From an uncultured Collinsella sp. (GTDB lineage Bacteria; Actinomycetota; Coriobacteriia; Coriobacteriales; Coriobacteriaceae): a stretch of 17,883 nucleotides of DNA. Where the stretch lies: contig CABUCQ010000036.1 of assembly GCA_902490095.1 (NCBI GenBank), positions 1 through 17,883 of the forward strand, in the 5' to 3' direction. A program made the translations under genes and the position numbers. The notes beneath the pieces are model-generated. The model was not told the DNA's origin, did no database searches, and saw only the letters and a program-made list of their open reading frames with translations. The stretch's first letter is position 1. Each line of letters opens with the position of its first letter. This document shows positions 1 to 6,187 of the stretch, in pieces.

Positions 1-809
1 GCAACGGAGGGCCGGTGGACCTGTCGCCGTCGACCATTTACCGCTGGGTCGCGGCGGGCTACGACGGCATGACCAACATGGAGCTCAGGCGCAAGGTCGG
101 CTACAGGCCGAGGAGGCGCGCCGCCGTCCGGGCGGCCACGCGCCACTCCGCCCGCAGGTCATACGCCGCGTTCCTCGCCCTCGGGGAGGACGCGTGCGCC
201 GCGGCCTGGGAGATGGACACCGTCGAGGGCGCCCGGGAGGACTCGGCCTGCCTGCTCACGCTGCTCCACCGCCCCAGCAGGCTCCAGCTGGCGCTCCTGC
301 TCGGGGAGAAGACCTCCGGGTGCGTCGCGGCCGCCCTGGAGGGCGTCCGGGCGGTCCTCGGCGCAGACGGGACGCGCCGCGTGTTCCGCGCCGTGCTCAC
401 CGACAACGGCGCCGAGTTCTCCGACGAGGGCGCGATCGCCGCGCTCCTCGGCGAGGGGCCCGGCGAGACGAGGCTGTTCTACTGCGACCCGCGCCGCAGC
501 GACCAGAAGGGCGCCTGCGAGCGCAACCACGTCGAGATCAGGAAGCTGCTGCCCAAGGGCGCCGGGCTCAGGTTCGACCGGCTATCCCCGGCCGACATGG
601 CGCTCGCCATGTCGCACGTGAACTCCGAGCCCCGCGGCGCGCTCGGCTTCTCGACGCCCGCGCGCGCCTTCAGGGCGATGCTCGGGGACGATGCGGCGGC
701 GCTGCTTGACGCCTACGGCGTGGAGGACGTGCCGCTCGGCGAGCTCGACCTGACGCCGGGGCTGATAGGGCGGGCGCGCGCCGAGAGGGGCGATGCCCCG
801 CTGGCCTAG
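1..809 (+). CDS. IS30-family transposase, 5' end outside window
   Basis: DDE transposase of an insertion sequence; it would cut and join the element's ends. The frame is open back to the window edge, so the N-terminal DNA-binding part is missing; a GTG at 15 is only an internal codon. Visible are the IS30-like segment STIYRWVAAGYDGM followed by LRRKVGYRPR, then a catalytic core: Asp in WEMDTVEG (codon 216-218), Asp in LTDNGAEF (402-404) and Glu in KGACERNHVEIR (519-521), followed by LLPKG. The DNG..EF and Q(K/R)G..E(R/N)N blocks are the IS30 signature. There are 38 residues between the second Asp and the Glu, a little more than the roughly 33 I recall for IS30 itself. GC content is visibly higher than in the following genes and AGG arginine codons are common, which fits an acquired element. 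No frameshift or internal stop is seen, so it may be active. Confidence 0.85.
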   Translation, partial: NGGPVDLSPSTIYRWVAAGYDGMTNMELRRKVGYRPRRRAAVRAATRHSARRSYAAFLALGEDACAAAWEMDTVEGAREDSACLLTLLHRPSRLQLALLLGEKTSGCVAAALEGVRAVLGADGTRRVFRAVLTDNGAEFSDEGAIAALLGEGPGETRLFYCDPRRSDQKGACERNHVEIRKLLPKGAGLRFDRLSPADMALAMSHVNSEPRGALGFSTPARAFRAMLGDDAAALLDAYGVEDVPLGELDLTPGLIGRARAERGDAPLA

Positions 810-941
810 CCTAGAAGGAAAAACGGAATAGACGGACCGACCGTCCGGCTGAGTCTGGGAAGAGGTGCCGGGCGGCGGGCGGAGCATGGCCACCGGACCT
901 ATCGAAACACATCTCCACCGTTCCATCAACTGGGAAAACGG

Positions 942-974
942 CGCCCCCGGACCCCAGGAGGGGCCGCGGGGGCG
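942..974 (+). terminator. GC-rich hairpin downstream of transposase
   Basis: CGCCCCCG (942-949) pairs perfectly with CGGGGGCG (967-974), and an inner CCCC/GGGG (952-955, 959-962) extends the stem around an AGGA loop. It lies 130 bases after the transposase stop. There is no T-run after it, so it is only a possible terminator. It could instead be a structural end feature of the IS that blocks transcription into or out of the element. Confidence 0.4.
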
Positions 975-1070
975 TTCGGCTAGCTGCGGGAACGGCCTGT
1001 CCGCCTAATGTGTTCGGCTGAGATCGGAAATCAACCCTGAAAACTGAATCCCGTTAGAAATGACGAGTTG

Positions 1071-1100
1071 TTTACGCTTCTTTTGGGGTGGCGGTACTAT
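1071..1100 (+). promoter_or_regulatory. Possible promoter of the ABC exporter operon
   Basis: TTTACG (1071-1076) and TACTAT (1095-1100) are 18 bases apart, each matching four of six consensus positions. TATCAT (1098-1103) is an overlapping alternative -10. The position, about 45 bases before the ATG at 1145, is suitable. Weak sequence-only call. Confidence 0.3.
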
Positions 1101-1129
1101 CATGATTCGAATTGAATGTGGATGATGAT

Positions 1130-1135
1130 AGGGAG
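1130..1135 (+). promoter_or_regulatory. Ribosome binding site that sets the start at 1145
   Basis: AGGGAG stands 9 bases before ATG 1145. The earlier in-frame TTG (1112) and GTG (1118) have no comparable site and lie upstream of or at this Shine-Dalgarno sequence, so ATG 1145 is preferred. Confidence 0.7.
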
Positions 1136-1144
1136 CGCCTTTTT

Positions 1145-3025
1145 ATGATTGAGCTGCTTAGGCGTTTTGGTGGTAAGTTTCGCCGGTATATGGTGATCGG
1201 TCCTGCGTGTAAGCTGATCGAAGTGATCTTTGACCTGCTGACGCCGCTGGTGATTGCCCAGATGATCGACAAGGGCATTGGCTCGCACGACGTGAGCGCC
1301 GTTATCCACTACGGCATGCTACTTGCCGCCATGGCCGTGATCGGCATCTCGTTTACGCTCGTCTGCCAAAAGATGGCGGCGCTCACCTCGCAGGGCATGG
1401 GCACCGACATTCGCGGCGCGCTCTACGAGCACATCAACAAGCTGAGCTATGCTGAGCTCGACCGCTTTGGCACGCCGTCGCTCATCACCCGCATCACCAA
1501 CGACGTTAACCAGGTCCAGCTCGCTGTGGCGCTGGGCGTGCGCATGCTCATCCGCTGGCCCTTTCTAGCGGTGGGCTCCATGTGCGCGGCCCTTGCCATC
1601 GACCTTAAGCTCGGCATCATCTTTTTGATCTGCACGCCCGCCATTGGCCTGGTGTTCTGGGTTGTCATGGCGCGCTGTATCCCGTATTACAGGCAGCTGC
1701 AGGCAAAGCTCGACCGCATCGCGCTTATCTGCCGCGAGGGCCTTTCGGGCGCCCGCGTGGTTCGCGCCTTCGTGCGCGAAGATCACGAGCGCGAGCGCTT
1801 TGCGCAGGCCGCCGACGACCAGGCCAATACTGCCATCGCGGTGGGCAAGCTCTCGTCGATTCTCAACCCCGTCACGTTTTTGGTGATGAACCTGGGCGTG
1901 TGCGCCATCCTGTGGGTGGGCGGCATCCAGGTCAGCGTGGGCGAGCTTACGCAGGGCCAGGTCATGGCGTTTGTGAACTACATGACGCAGACCCTGACCT
2001 CCATCGTGTACGTCGCCAACCTGGTCGTGGTCTTTACCAAGGCGAGCGCCAGCGCGTCGCGTATCAACGAGGTGCTCAATTGCGTGCCGGGCATCACCGA
2101 CGAGGGCAACCAGCCGGTCGCGCTGCCCAAGCCGGGCAATGTCGCTTCAGTTCCCGTGCTGAGCTTGAGCCATGCGAGCTTCTCGTTTGGCGCTGGCGCG
2201 GCCAATGCTGTCAACGATGTGACGCTGGAACTCCCGCTGGGCAAGACGCTCGGCATTATCGGCGGTACGGGTAGCGGCAAGTCCACGCTCGTCTCGCTCA
2301 TCCCGCGCCTGTACGATGCGAGCACCGGCAGCGTGAGCGTGATGGGCGCCGACGTGCGCACCTGGCCGCTCGACCAGCTGCGCCGTGTGGTCGCGACCGT
2401 TCCGCAGCGCGCATCGCTGGTGAGCGGCTCCATCCGCAGCAACCTGACCTGGCGCGATGAAGCTGCGACCGACGAGGAGCTCTGGGTGGCACTCGACATG
2501 GCGCAGGCCAGCGAGTTCGTGCGCAACAAGCCGCAGGGCTTAGACGCCCCGGTCGAGGCGGGCGGCAAGAACTTTAGCGGTGGCCAGCGTCAGCGCCTGA
2601 CTATCGCGCGTGCCTTGGTTGGTTCGCCTCAGATATTGATCATGGATGACTCCGCGTCGGCGCTCGACTTTAAGACCGACGCGGCGCTTCGCCATGCCAT
2701 TCGCGAGCGCAGCATGCGCGGTGCCGCCAAGGGCGGGCTGCCGCTGACCACGGTGATTGTGAGCCAGCGCGTCTCGACCGTGCGCGATGCCGACGTGATC
2801 TGCGTGCTCGACCACGGCTCGGTTGCCGGCCTGGGCACACATGACGAGCTCTATGCGACCTGTCGGCTCTATCGCGAGATTTGCCAGTCGCAGCTGCGCC
2901 GCGAGGAGCTTGAGGGCCAGCGGGGGAGCACAGCGCCCGCGCCCACTCCGGCGCCCGCGTCCACCCTAAGCCCCGCGTCCGCCCCGACTGCCCCGGCATC
3001 CATTTGCGCAAAGGAGGGCTGCTAA
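1145..3025 (+). CDS. ABC exporter half-transporter, degenerate-site subunit
   Basis: Membrane half-transporter (626 aa) of a heterodimeric type IV ABC exporter, likely exporting drugs, lipids or peptides; the substrate is unknown. An N-terminal six-helix membrane domain (about residues 15-310) is followed by a nucleotide-binding domain. Walker A GGTGSGKST is at 373-381, the signature FSGGQRQR starts at 477, and Walker B reads ILIMDDSASALD with Asp 502 where the catalytic Glu is expected. The switch His is replaced by Gln 541 (VSQRVSTV). Asp and Gln at these places are the known marks of the TM287/LmrC-like subunit, whose own site binds ATP but hydrolyses poorly. The last ~40 residues are an Ala/Pro/Ser/Thr-rich tail ending CAKEGC. 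The next gene starts immediately after the stop, so the two are co-transcribed and almost certainly dimerise. Confidence 0.93.
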   Translation: MIELLRRFGGKFRRYMVIGPACKLIEVIFDLLTPLVIAQMIDKGIGSHDVSAVIHYGMLLAAMAVIGISFTLVCQKMAALTSQGMGTDIRGALYEHINKLSYAELDRFGTPSLITRITNDVNQVQLAVALGVRMLIRWPFLAVGSMCAALAIDLKLGIIFLICTPAIGLVFWVVMARCIPYYRQLQAKLDRIALICREGLSGARVVRAFVREDHERERFAQAADDQANTAIAVGKLSSILNPVTFLVMNLGVCAILWVGGIQVSVGELTQGQVMAFVNYMTQTLTSIVYVANLVVVFTKASASASRINEVLNCVPGITDEGNQPVALPKPGNVASVPVLSLSHASFSFGAGAANAVNDVTLELPLGKTLGIIGGTGSGKSTLVSLIPRLYDASTGSVSVMGADVRTWPLDQLRRVVATVPQRASLVSGSIRSNLTWRDEAATDEELWVALDMAQASEFVRNKPQGLDAPVEAGGKNFSGGQRQRLTIARALVGSPQILIMDDSASALDFKTDAALRHAIRERSMRGAAKGGLPLTTVIVSQRVSTVRDADVICVLDHGSVAGLGTHDELYATCRLYREICQSQLRREELEGQRGSTAPAPTPAPASTLSPASAPTAPASICAKEGC

Positions 3026-4885
3026 ATGAATCCGTACACTTCCTCCGGTTCGGTCGCCACGATGACGGCCAACGTGTCCGGTAACGATAACCTCAACGAC
3101 CTGGGCGACGGTCCGCGCCAGCCCGGCGACCCCGAGCGCTATCCCGTGGGTGCGGTGACTCGCCGTCTGATGGGCTACGTTCGTCCGCATCGCATTTCGT
3201 TTGTTGCGTCGTTTGTGAGTGCCGCCATCTCCGTGATTCTGCAGCTCTACACGCCCATTCTCATCGGCGAGGGCATCGACCTGATCGTTGCCGTCGGGCA
3301 GGTGGACTTCGACGCGCTGCTGCCGCTTGTCACCAAACTCGCGCTCGTCGTGGTGGGAGCCGCGGCCTTCCAGTGGCTGCAGGGCTACTGCGTCAACCGC
3401 CTGTCCTACGAAACGGTGCGCGACATGCGCGTGGAGGCGAGCGACAAGCTCAGCCGCATGCCGCTCAGCTTTATCGACAGCCATGCTCACGGCGACCTCA
3501 TGAGCCGCGTGGTCAACGATGTCGACCAGGTGGGTGACGGCCTGCTGCAGGGCTTCACGCAACTCTTTACCGGTGTTATTACCATCGTGGGCACGCTCGC
3601 GTTTATGCTTTCCATCAACCTGACCATGACGCTCGTGGTGGTGCTCGTCACGCCGCTTTCCATTTTTGCAGCCGGTGCTATTGCCAAGCTCTCCAACAAA
3701 AGCTTTACGGCACAGCAGCGTATTCAAGGGCAGCTCGGTGGTCATATCGAGGAGTACGTAGGCGAGCAAAAGCTTGTCGACGCCTTTGCCTACGGTCCCA
3801 ACGCCCAGCAGCGCTTCGATGCCCTCAATGCCGAGCTTTACACCGCGGGCGAGCGCGCACAGTTTATGGGTTCGCTCTCCAACCCCGGCACGCGCTTTAT
3901 CAATAACATCATCTATGCCGTGGTCGCTGTGATCGGCTGCGTGGGCGTGATCACGGGCGTGCCCGCGGCGCTTACGGTGGGCGGCGTGCAGATCTTCCTG
4001 TCCTATGCCAACCAGTACACCAAGCCGTTCAACGAGGTCACCAACGTCATTACGCAGATCCAGACGGCGTATGCCTCGGCGCGCCGCATGTTTGCGCTGC
4101 TCGATGCCCGCGAGCAGGAGCCCGATGCGGCGGATGCCGTGGAACTTGCTGCCCCGCAGGGCGAGGTCGCCTTTGAGCATGTGGACTTTAGCTACGTGTC
4201 CGACCGCAAGCTGCTGCAGGACATCTGCATCGAGGCCAAGCCCGGCATGCGCTTTGCCCTTGTTGGCCCCACGGGCTGCGGAAAGACGACGCTCATCAAC
4301 CTGCTGCTGCGCTTTTACGATATCGATGCCGGCCACATCACGGTTGATGGCAGGTCTTCGCGTGACTACACGCGCGCAAGCCTGCGCCATGCCTTTGGCA
4401 TGGTGTTGCAGGATACGTGGCTGTTCGAGGGCACGGTGGCGGAAAACATCGCCTACGGCTGTCCTGACGCCACGCGCGAGCAGGTTATCGAAGCTGCCAA
4501 GCGCGCGCATGCGCACAAGTTTATCGTGCAGCTGCCAGGCGGCTACGATACGGTCATCGGCGAGGACGGCGGCACGTTTAGCCAGGGTCAAAAACAGCTG
4601 CTGTGCATTGCGCGCGTTATGCTCACCGATCCGGCGATTCTGCTGCTGGACGAGGCAACGTCGAGCATCGATACGCGTACCGAGCTGCAGGTGCAGGCGG
4701 CATTCGACGAGCTCATGGCCGGTCGCACAAGCTTTGTCGTGGCGCACCGCCTGAGCACCATCCGCAACGCCGACTGCATTCTGGTGATGCGCGACGGCCA
4801 GATTATCGAGCGCGGCACGCACGACGAGCTGCTAGCGGCAGGCGGCTTCTATGCCGAGCTCTACCGCAGCCAGTTTGCCCAGTGA
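3026..4885 (+). CDS. ABC exporter half-transporter, catalytic subunit
   Basis: Second half (619 aa) of the heterodimeric exporter. ATG 3026 directly follows the TAA of the first gene, with AAAGGAGG at 3010-3017 as its ribosome site, so the two are translationally linked. After a ~45-residue polar leader come six predicted membrane helices (about 50-330) and a nucleotide-binding domain: Walker A GPTGCGKTT from residue 414 (Lys 420), signature FSQGQKQ from 518, Walker B ILLLDEATSSID with catalytic Glu 543, and switch His 574 in VVAHRLSTIR. The catalytic residues are intact, but the signature is the altered SQGQ form seen in TM288/LmrD-type subunits. The complex therefore pairs one consensus site (these Walker motifs plus SGGQ of the partner) with one degenerate site. 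No regulator gene is adjacent; the IS lies upstream. Confidence 0.94.
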   Translation: MNPYTSSGSVATMTANVSGNDNLNDLGDGPRQPGDPERYPVGAVTRRLMGYVRPHRISFVASFVSAAISVILQLYTPILIGEGIDLIVAVGQVDFDALLPLVTKLALVVVGAAAFQWLQGYCVNRLSYETVRDMRVEASDKLSRMPLSFIDSHAHGDLMSRVVNDVDQVGDGLLQGFTQLFTGVITIVGTLAFMLSINLTMTLVVVLVTPLSIFAAGAIAKLSNKSFTAQQRIQGQLGGHIEEYVGEQKLVDAFAYGPNAQQRFDALNAELYTAGERAQFMGSLSNPGTRFINNIIYAVVAVIGCVGVITGVPAALTVGGVQIFLSYANQYTKPFNEVTNVITQIQTAYASARRMFALLDAREQEPDAADAVELAAPQGEVAFEHVDFSYVSDRKLLQDICIEAKPGMRFALVGPTGCGKTTLINLLLRFYDIDAGHITVDGRSSRDYTRASLRHAFGMVLQDTWLFEGTVAENIAYGCPDATREQVIEAAKRAHAHKFIVQLPGGYDTVIGEDGGTFSQGQKQLLCIARVMLTDPAILLLDEATSSIDTRTELQVQAAFDELMAGRTSFVVAHRLSTIRNADCILVMRDGQIIERGTHDELLAAGGFYAELYRSQFAQ

Positions 4886-4925
4886 GCAAGCCCGTGGGGC
4901 AAATTAATCAATCGACAGACGGTGG

Positions 4926-4953
4926 TTTACATCTGTCACGTTAGTACTAAGAT
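4926..4953 (+). promoter_or_regulatory. Probable promoter of the flavodoxin-like gene
   Basis: TTTACA (4926-4931, five of six consensus) is followed after 16 bases by TAAGAT (4948-4953, four of six). It lies in an AT-rich gap about 55 bases before the start at 5007. A short inverted repeat, CTAAT-7 bases-ATTAG (4960-4976), lies just downstream and could be an operator. Sequence-only inference. Confidence 0.4.
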
Positions 4954-5006
4954 AGTCATCTAATAAATTGCATTAGTGGCTTTAGTTTTGGGGGATACGA
5001 GGCAAC

Positions 5007-5564
5007 GTGACTATGACGTGCTCTTTGGTGGTTAACAGCAAGAGCGGTAATACCAGGATGGTTTCGGGCGCGATCAAGCGCGCTCTGCAGGCTGCGGGTG
5101 TTGAGTTTGTCCATGCCGCGGCGTTGAGCGACGATGCGGATGCAGATCAGGTTGCGCTCGAGGCGCAGGGCGCCTGCGCGGCCGACACGGTGCTCGTCGG
5201 TTTTTGGTGCGACAAGGGCGCGTGCACGCCTTCGGTCGCGGCGTTGCTCTCCGCCTTGCACGGTAAGCGCGTGTTCCTGTTTGGCACCTGCGGCTTTGGG
5301 GCCGACCAGAGCTACTATCAGCAGATTATCGACCGCGTAACTTCCAATTTGGCTGGGGATGCCGAGCTTGCGGGCTGGGCGATGTGCCAGGGCAAGATGG
5401 GCCCCGCGGTCAAGCAGCGCTACGAGGCCATGCTCGAGCAAGATCCCGACAACGCTCGCTATAAGATGCTGCTCGACAACTGGGTTGCCGCGAAGGACCA
5501 TCCCACCAAGGAAGATCTGGACAACATGGCTGCAGCCGCCAAGAAGGCCGTGCTGGGAGAGTAG
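5007..5564 (+). CDS. Flavodoxin-like protein (possible BilS-type)
   Basis: Cytoplasmic flavodoxin-fold protein (185 aa) expected to bind FMN and carry electrons to a partner reductase. The N-terminus shows a β-strand followed by SKSGNTRMV (about residues 11-19), the phosphate-binding loop of flavodoxins. Further blocks are VGFWCDKGACTPSV, VFLFGTCGFGADQSYY (the second flavin loop area) and MCQGKMGPAVKQRYEAM. From memory, these later blocks resemble the flavodoxin group that includes BilS, associated with bilirubin reduction in gut bacteria, but no bilR-like reductase is nearby, so that role is only a suggestion. GTG 5007 and ATG 5013 are both possible; GAGG at 4999-5002 is 4 or 10 bases away respectively, so the start is uncertain by two residues. 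The gene seems monocistronic, with its own promoter and a terminator at 5607-5634. Confidence 0.8.
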   Translation: MTMTCSLVVNSKSGNTRMVSGAIKRALQAAGVEFVHAAALSDDADADQVALEAQGACAADTVLVGFWCDKGACTPSVAALLSALHGKRVFLFGTCGFGADQSYYQQIIDRVTSNLAGDAELAGWAMCQGKMGPAVKQRYEAMLEQDPDNARYKMLLDNWVAAKDHPTKEDLDNMAAAAKKAVLGE

Positions 5565-5606
5565 CTTCGCCGTTCGCGGTCCTTCGTGCAAAACAATACA
5601 AATGTG

Positions 5607-5634
5607 AAAGCCTCGAAATTCTCGAGGCTTTTTT
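5607..5634 (+). terminator. Rho-independent terminator after the flavodoxin-like gene
   Basis: AGCCTCGA (5609-5616) pairs perfectly with TCGAGGCT (5622-5629) around a five-base loop. Flanking A/T pairs extend the stem, and a run of six T follows on the plus strand (5629-5634). It lies 45 bases after the stop at 5564. A textbook intrinsic terminator. Confidence 0.9.
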
Positions 5635-5745
5635 CTTGACACTTGTAGGCGCAACCGTGGCAGGCGTCTGGGGTGACATTTTCCATTACCCCGATGACGA
5701 GACCGTCCTGGACGACACACTCGCATGCGTTCGCTGGATGTATTC

Positions 5746-5950
5746 AGAGTGGGACGGGCTTTCCGGATGGATGGGGTTTCGGAAAGTGTGTCCCGGAATT
5801 CGCCTTTGGAGTGGGATGCAGTTTCCGGTTGAGGGCTCTGGCGGAAACTGCGACCCGGAATTTGCGATCGGAGTGGGATGGAGTTTCCCAACGGGGCCGT
5901 AAGCGGAAGCCGCATCCCACTCCGGACGTGAATTCTGGGACACGGTTTCC
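5746..5950. repeat. 62-bp-period repeat with one inverted copy
   Basis: The string (A/G)GAGTGGGA(T/C)G begins at 5746, 5808 and 5870, exactly 62 bases apart, each followed by a TTTCC block. The conserved core runs GGAAA...CCCGGAATT...GGAGTGGGATG..GTTTCC: one copy at 5781-5826 and a second at 5843-5888. A third copy lies in the opposite orientation at about 5903-5950 (ATCCCACTCC at 5914-5923, GAATTC at 5930-5935, GGTTTCC at 5944-5950). Each core begins and ends with complementary GGAAACTGC/GCAGTTTCC-type arms, so each could fold into a stem. Not coding and not CRISPR; resembles a REP- or MITE-like intergenic repeat. Function unknown. Confidence 0.75.
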
Positions 5951-5955
5951 GGATG

Positions 5956-5980
5956 CAAAAAGGCCACATGGCGTGGCCTT
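5956..5980 (-). terminator. Minus-strand terminator
   Basis: AAGGCCAC (5960-5967) pairs with GTGGCCTT (5973-5980) around a five-base loop. Read on the minus strand the stem is followed by a run of five T. It is the nearest clear intrinsic terminator downstream of the minus-strand gene ending at 6188, about 210 bases beyond its stop, which implies a long 3' untranslated region that includes the inverted repeat at 6037-6167. Confidence 0.65.
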
Positions 5981-6036
5981 CAACTTATATATGTTCAGCA
6001 GGTGTCCCCATGACAAGCCGCGCTTCAACACCGAGG

Positions 6037-6167
6037 CGTCTGCCCGGCGACGCGGAATGTAAGGTTCATCGCGAGTTCCGCACGAGCCGGAGAGCACTTA
6101 ATGTGCTCTCCGTGCGAGCAGGACTGTCCGAGCAGGGAACCTTACGTTCCGCGCCGCCGGGCAGACG
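6037..6167. repeat. 131-bp inverted-repeat element with nested hairpin
   Basis: A left arm at 6037-6067 and a right arm at 6137-6167 are complementary over 31 positions with two exceptions (an A/C mismatch and a T/G pair). The outer arms read GTCTGCCCGGCG and CGCCGGGCAGAC-like. Inside, GGAGAGCAC (6089-6097) pairs perfectly with GTGCTCTCC (6103-6111) around TTAAT, and CGCAC/GTGCG (6079-6083, 6112-6116) extend it across a five-base bulge. The right arm is also self-complementary (GGAAC-5-GTTCC). The whole can form one long interrupted stem in RNA or a cruciform in DNA. It starts about 20 bases past the stop of the minus-strand gene. It could be a MITE, a structured RNA or a 3' UTR stabiliser; the sequence alone cannot decide. 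Confidence 0.75.
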
Positions 6168-6187
6168 AACCAGTTATGAGTGACCCG

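Larger units (their letters stand above)
810..1144. other. IS 3' flank and upstream region of the ABC operon
   Basis: Gene-free stretch of 335 bases. The first ~200 bases keep the very GC-rich composition of the transposase and hold a strong hairpin (942-974). Composition drops sharply after about 1010, so the IS right end probably lies near 1010-1050, but the terminal inverted repeat cannot be fixed because the left end is outside the window. The AT-richer remainder (about 1045-1130) is the likely promoter region for the ABC exporter genes. I see no coding frame with a plausible ribosome site here. Confidence 0.5.
5637..6187. other. Gene-free patch with repeats and large hairpins
   Basis: About 550 bases with no supportable gene lie between a plus-strand terminator and the stop of the minus-strand phosphoglycerol transferase gene. 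Bases 5640-5745 show nothing recognisable. Bases 5746-5950 hold a 62-bp-period repeat with an inverted copy, 5956-5980 a minus-strand terminator, and 6037-6167 a long inverted repeat with an inner hairpin; these are listed separately. Short frames crossing the patch lack ribosome sites and run through the repeats. Confidence 0.7.

Noticed and set aside
1112..1144. TTG 1112 or GTG 1118 as start of the first ABC gene
   Set aside because: The AGGGAG site at 1130-1135 lies downstream of both and fits ATG 1145; the extra residues (VDDDRERLF) are just the translated ribosome site region.
2966..4822. 618-residue open frame on the minus strand opposite the second ABC gene
   Set aside because: It is antisense to a clear ABC exporter subunit with all motifs; the translation is His/Arg/Gln-rich and has no recognisable domain. 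Long antisense frames are common in GC-rich genes with C/G-ending codons.
5636..5641. Perfect TTGACA -35 box just after the flavodoxin terminator
   Set aside because: No -10-like hexamer is found 15-19 bases downstream.
5636..5902. 88-residue plus frame with protein-like start (GDIFHYPDDETVLDD)
   Set aside because: It begins with TTG inside the tail of a terminator, has no ribosome site, and runs into the 62-bp repeats. A degraded gene fragment cannot be excluded but cannot be supported.
5746..5950. CRISPR-like regular spacing
   Set aside because: The repeat covers most of each 62-bp unit, copies diverge, one copy is inverted, and no cas gene is nearby.
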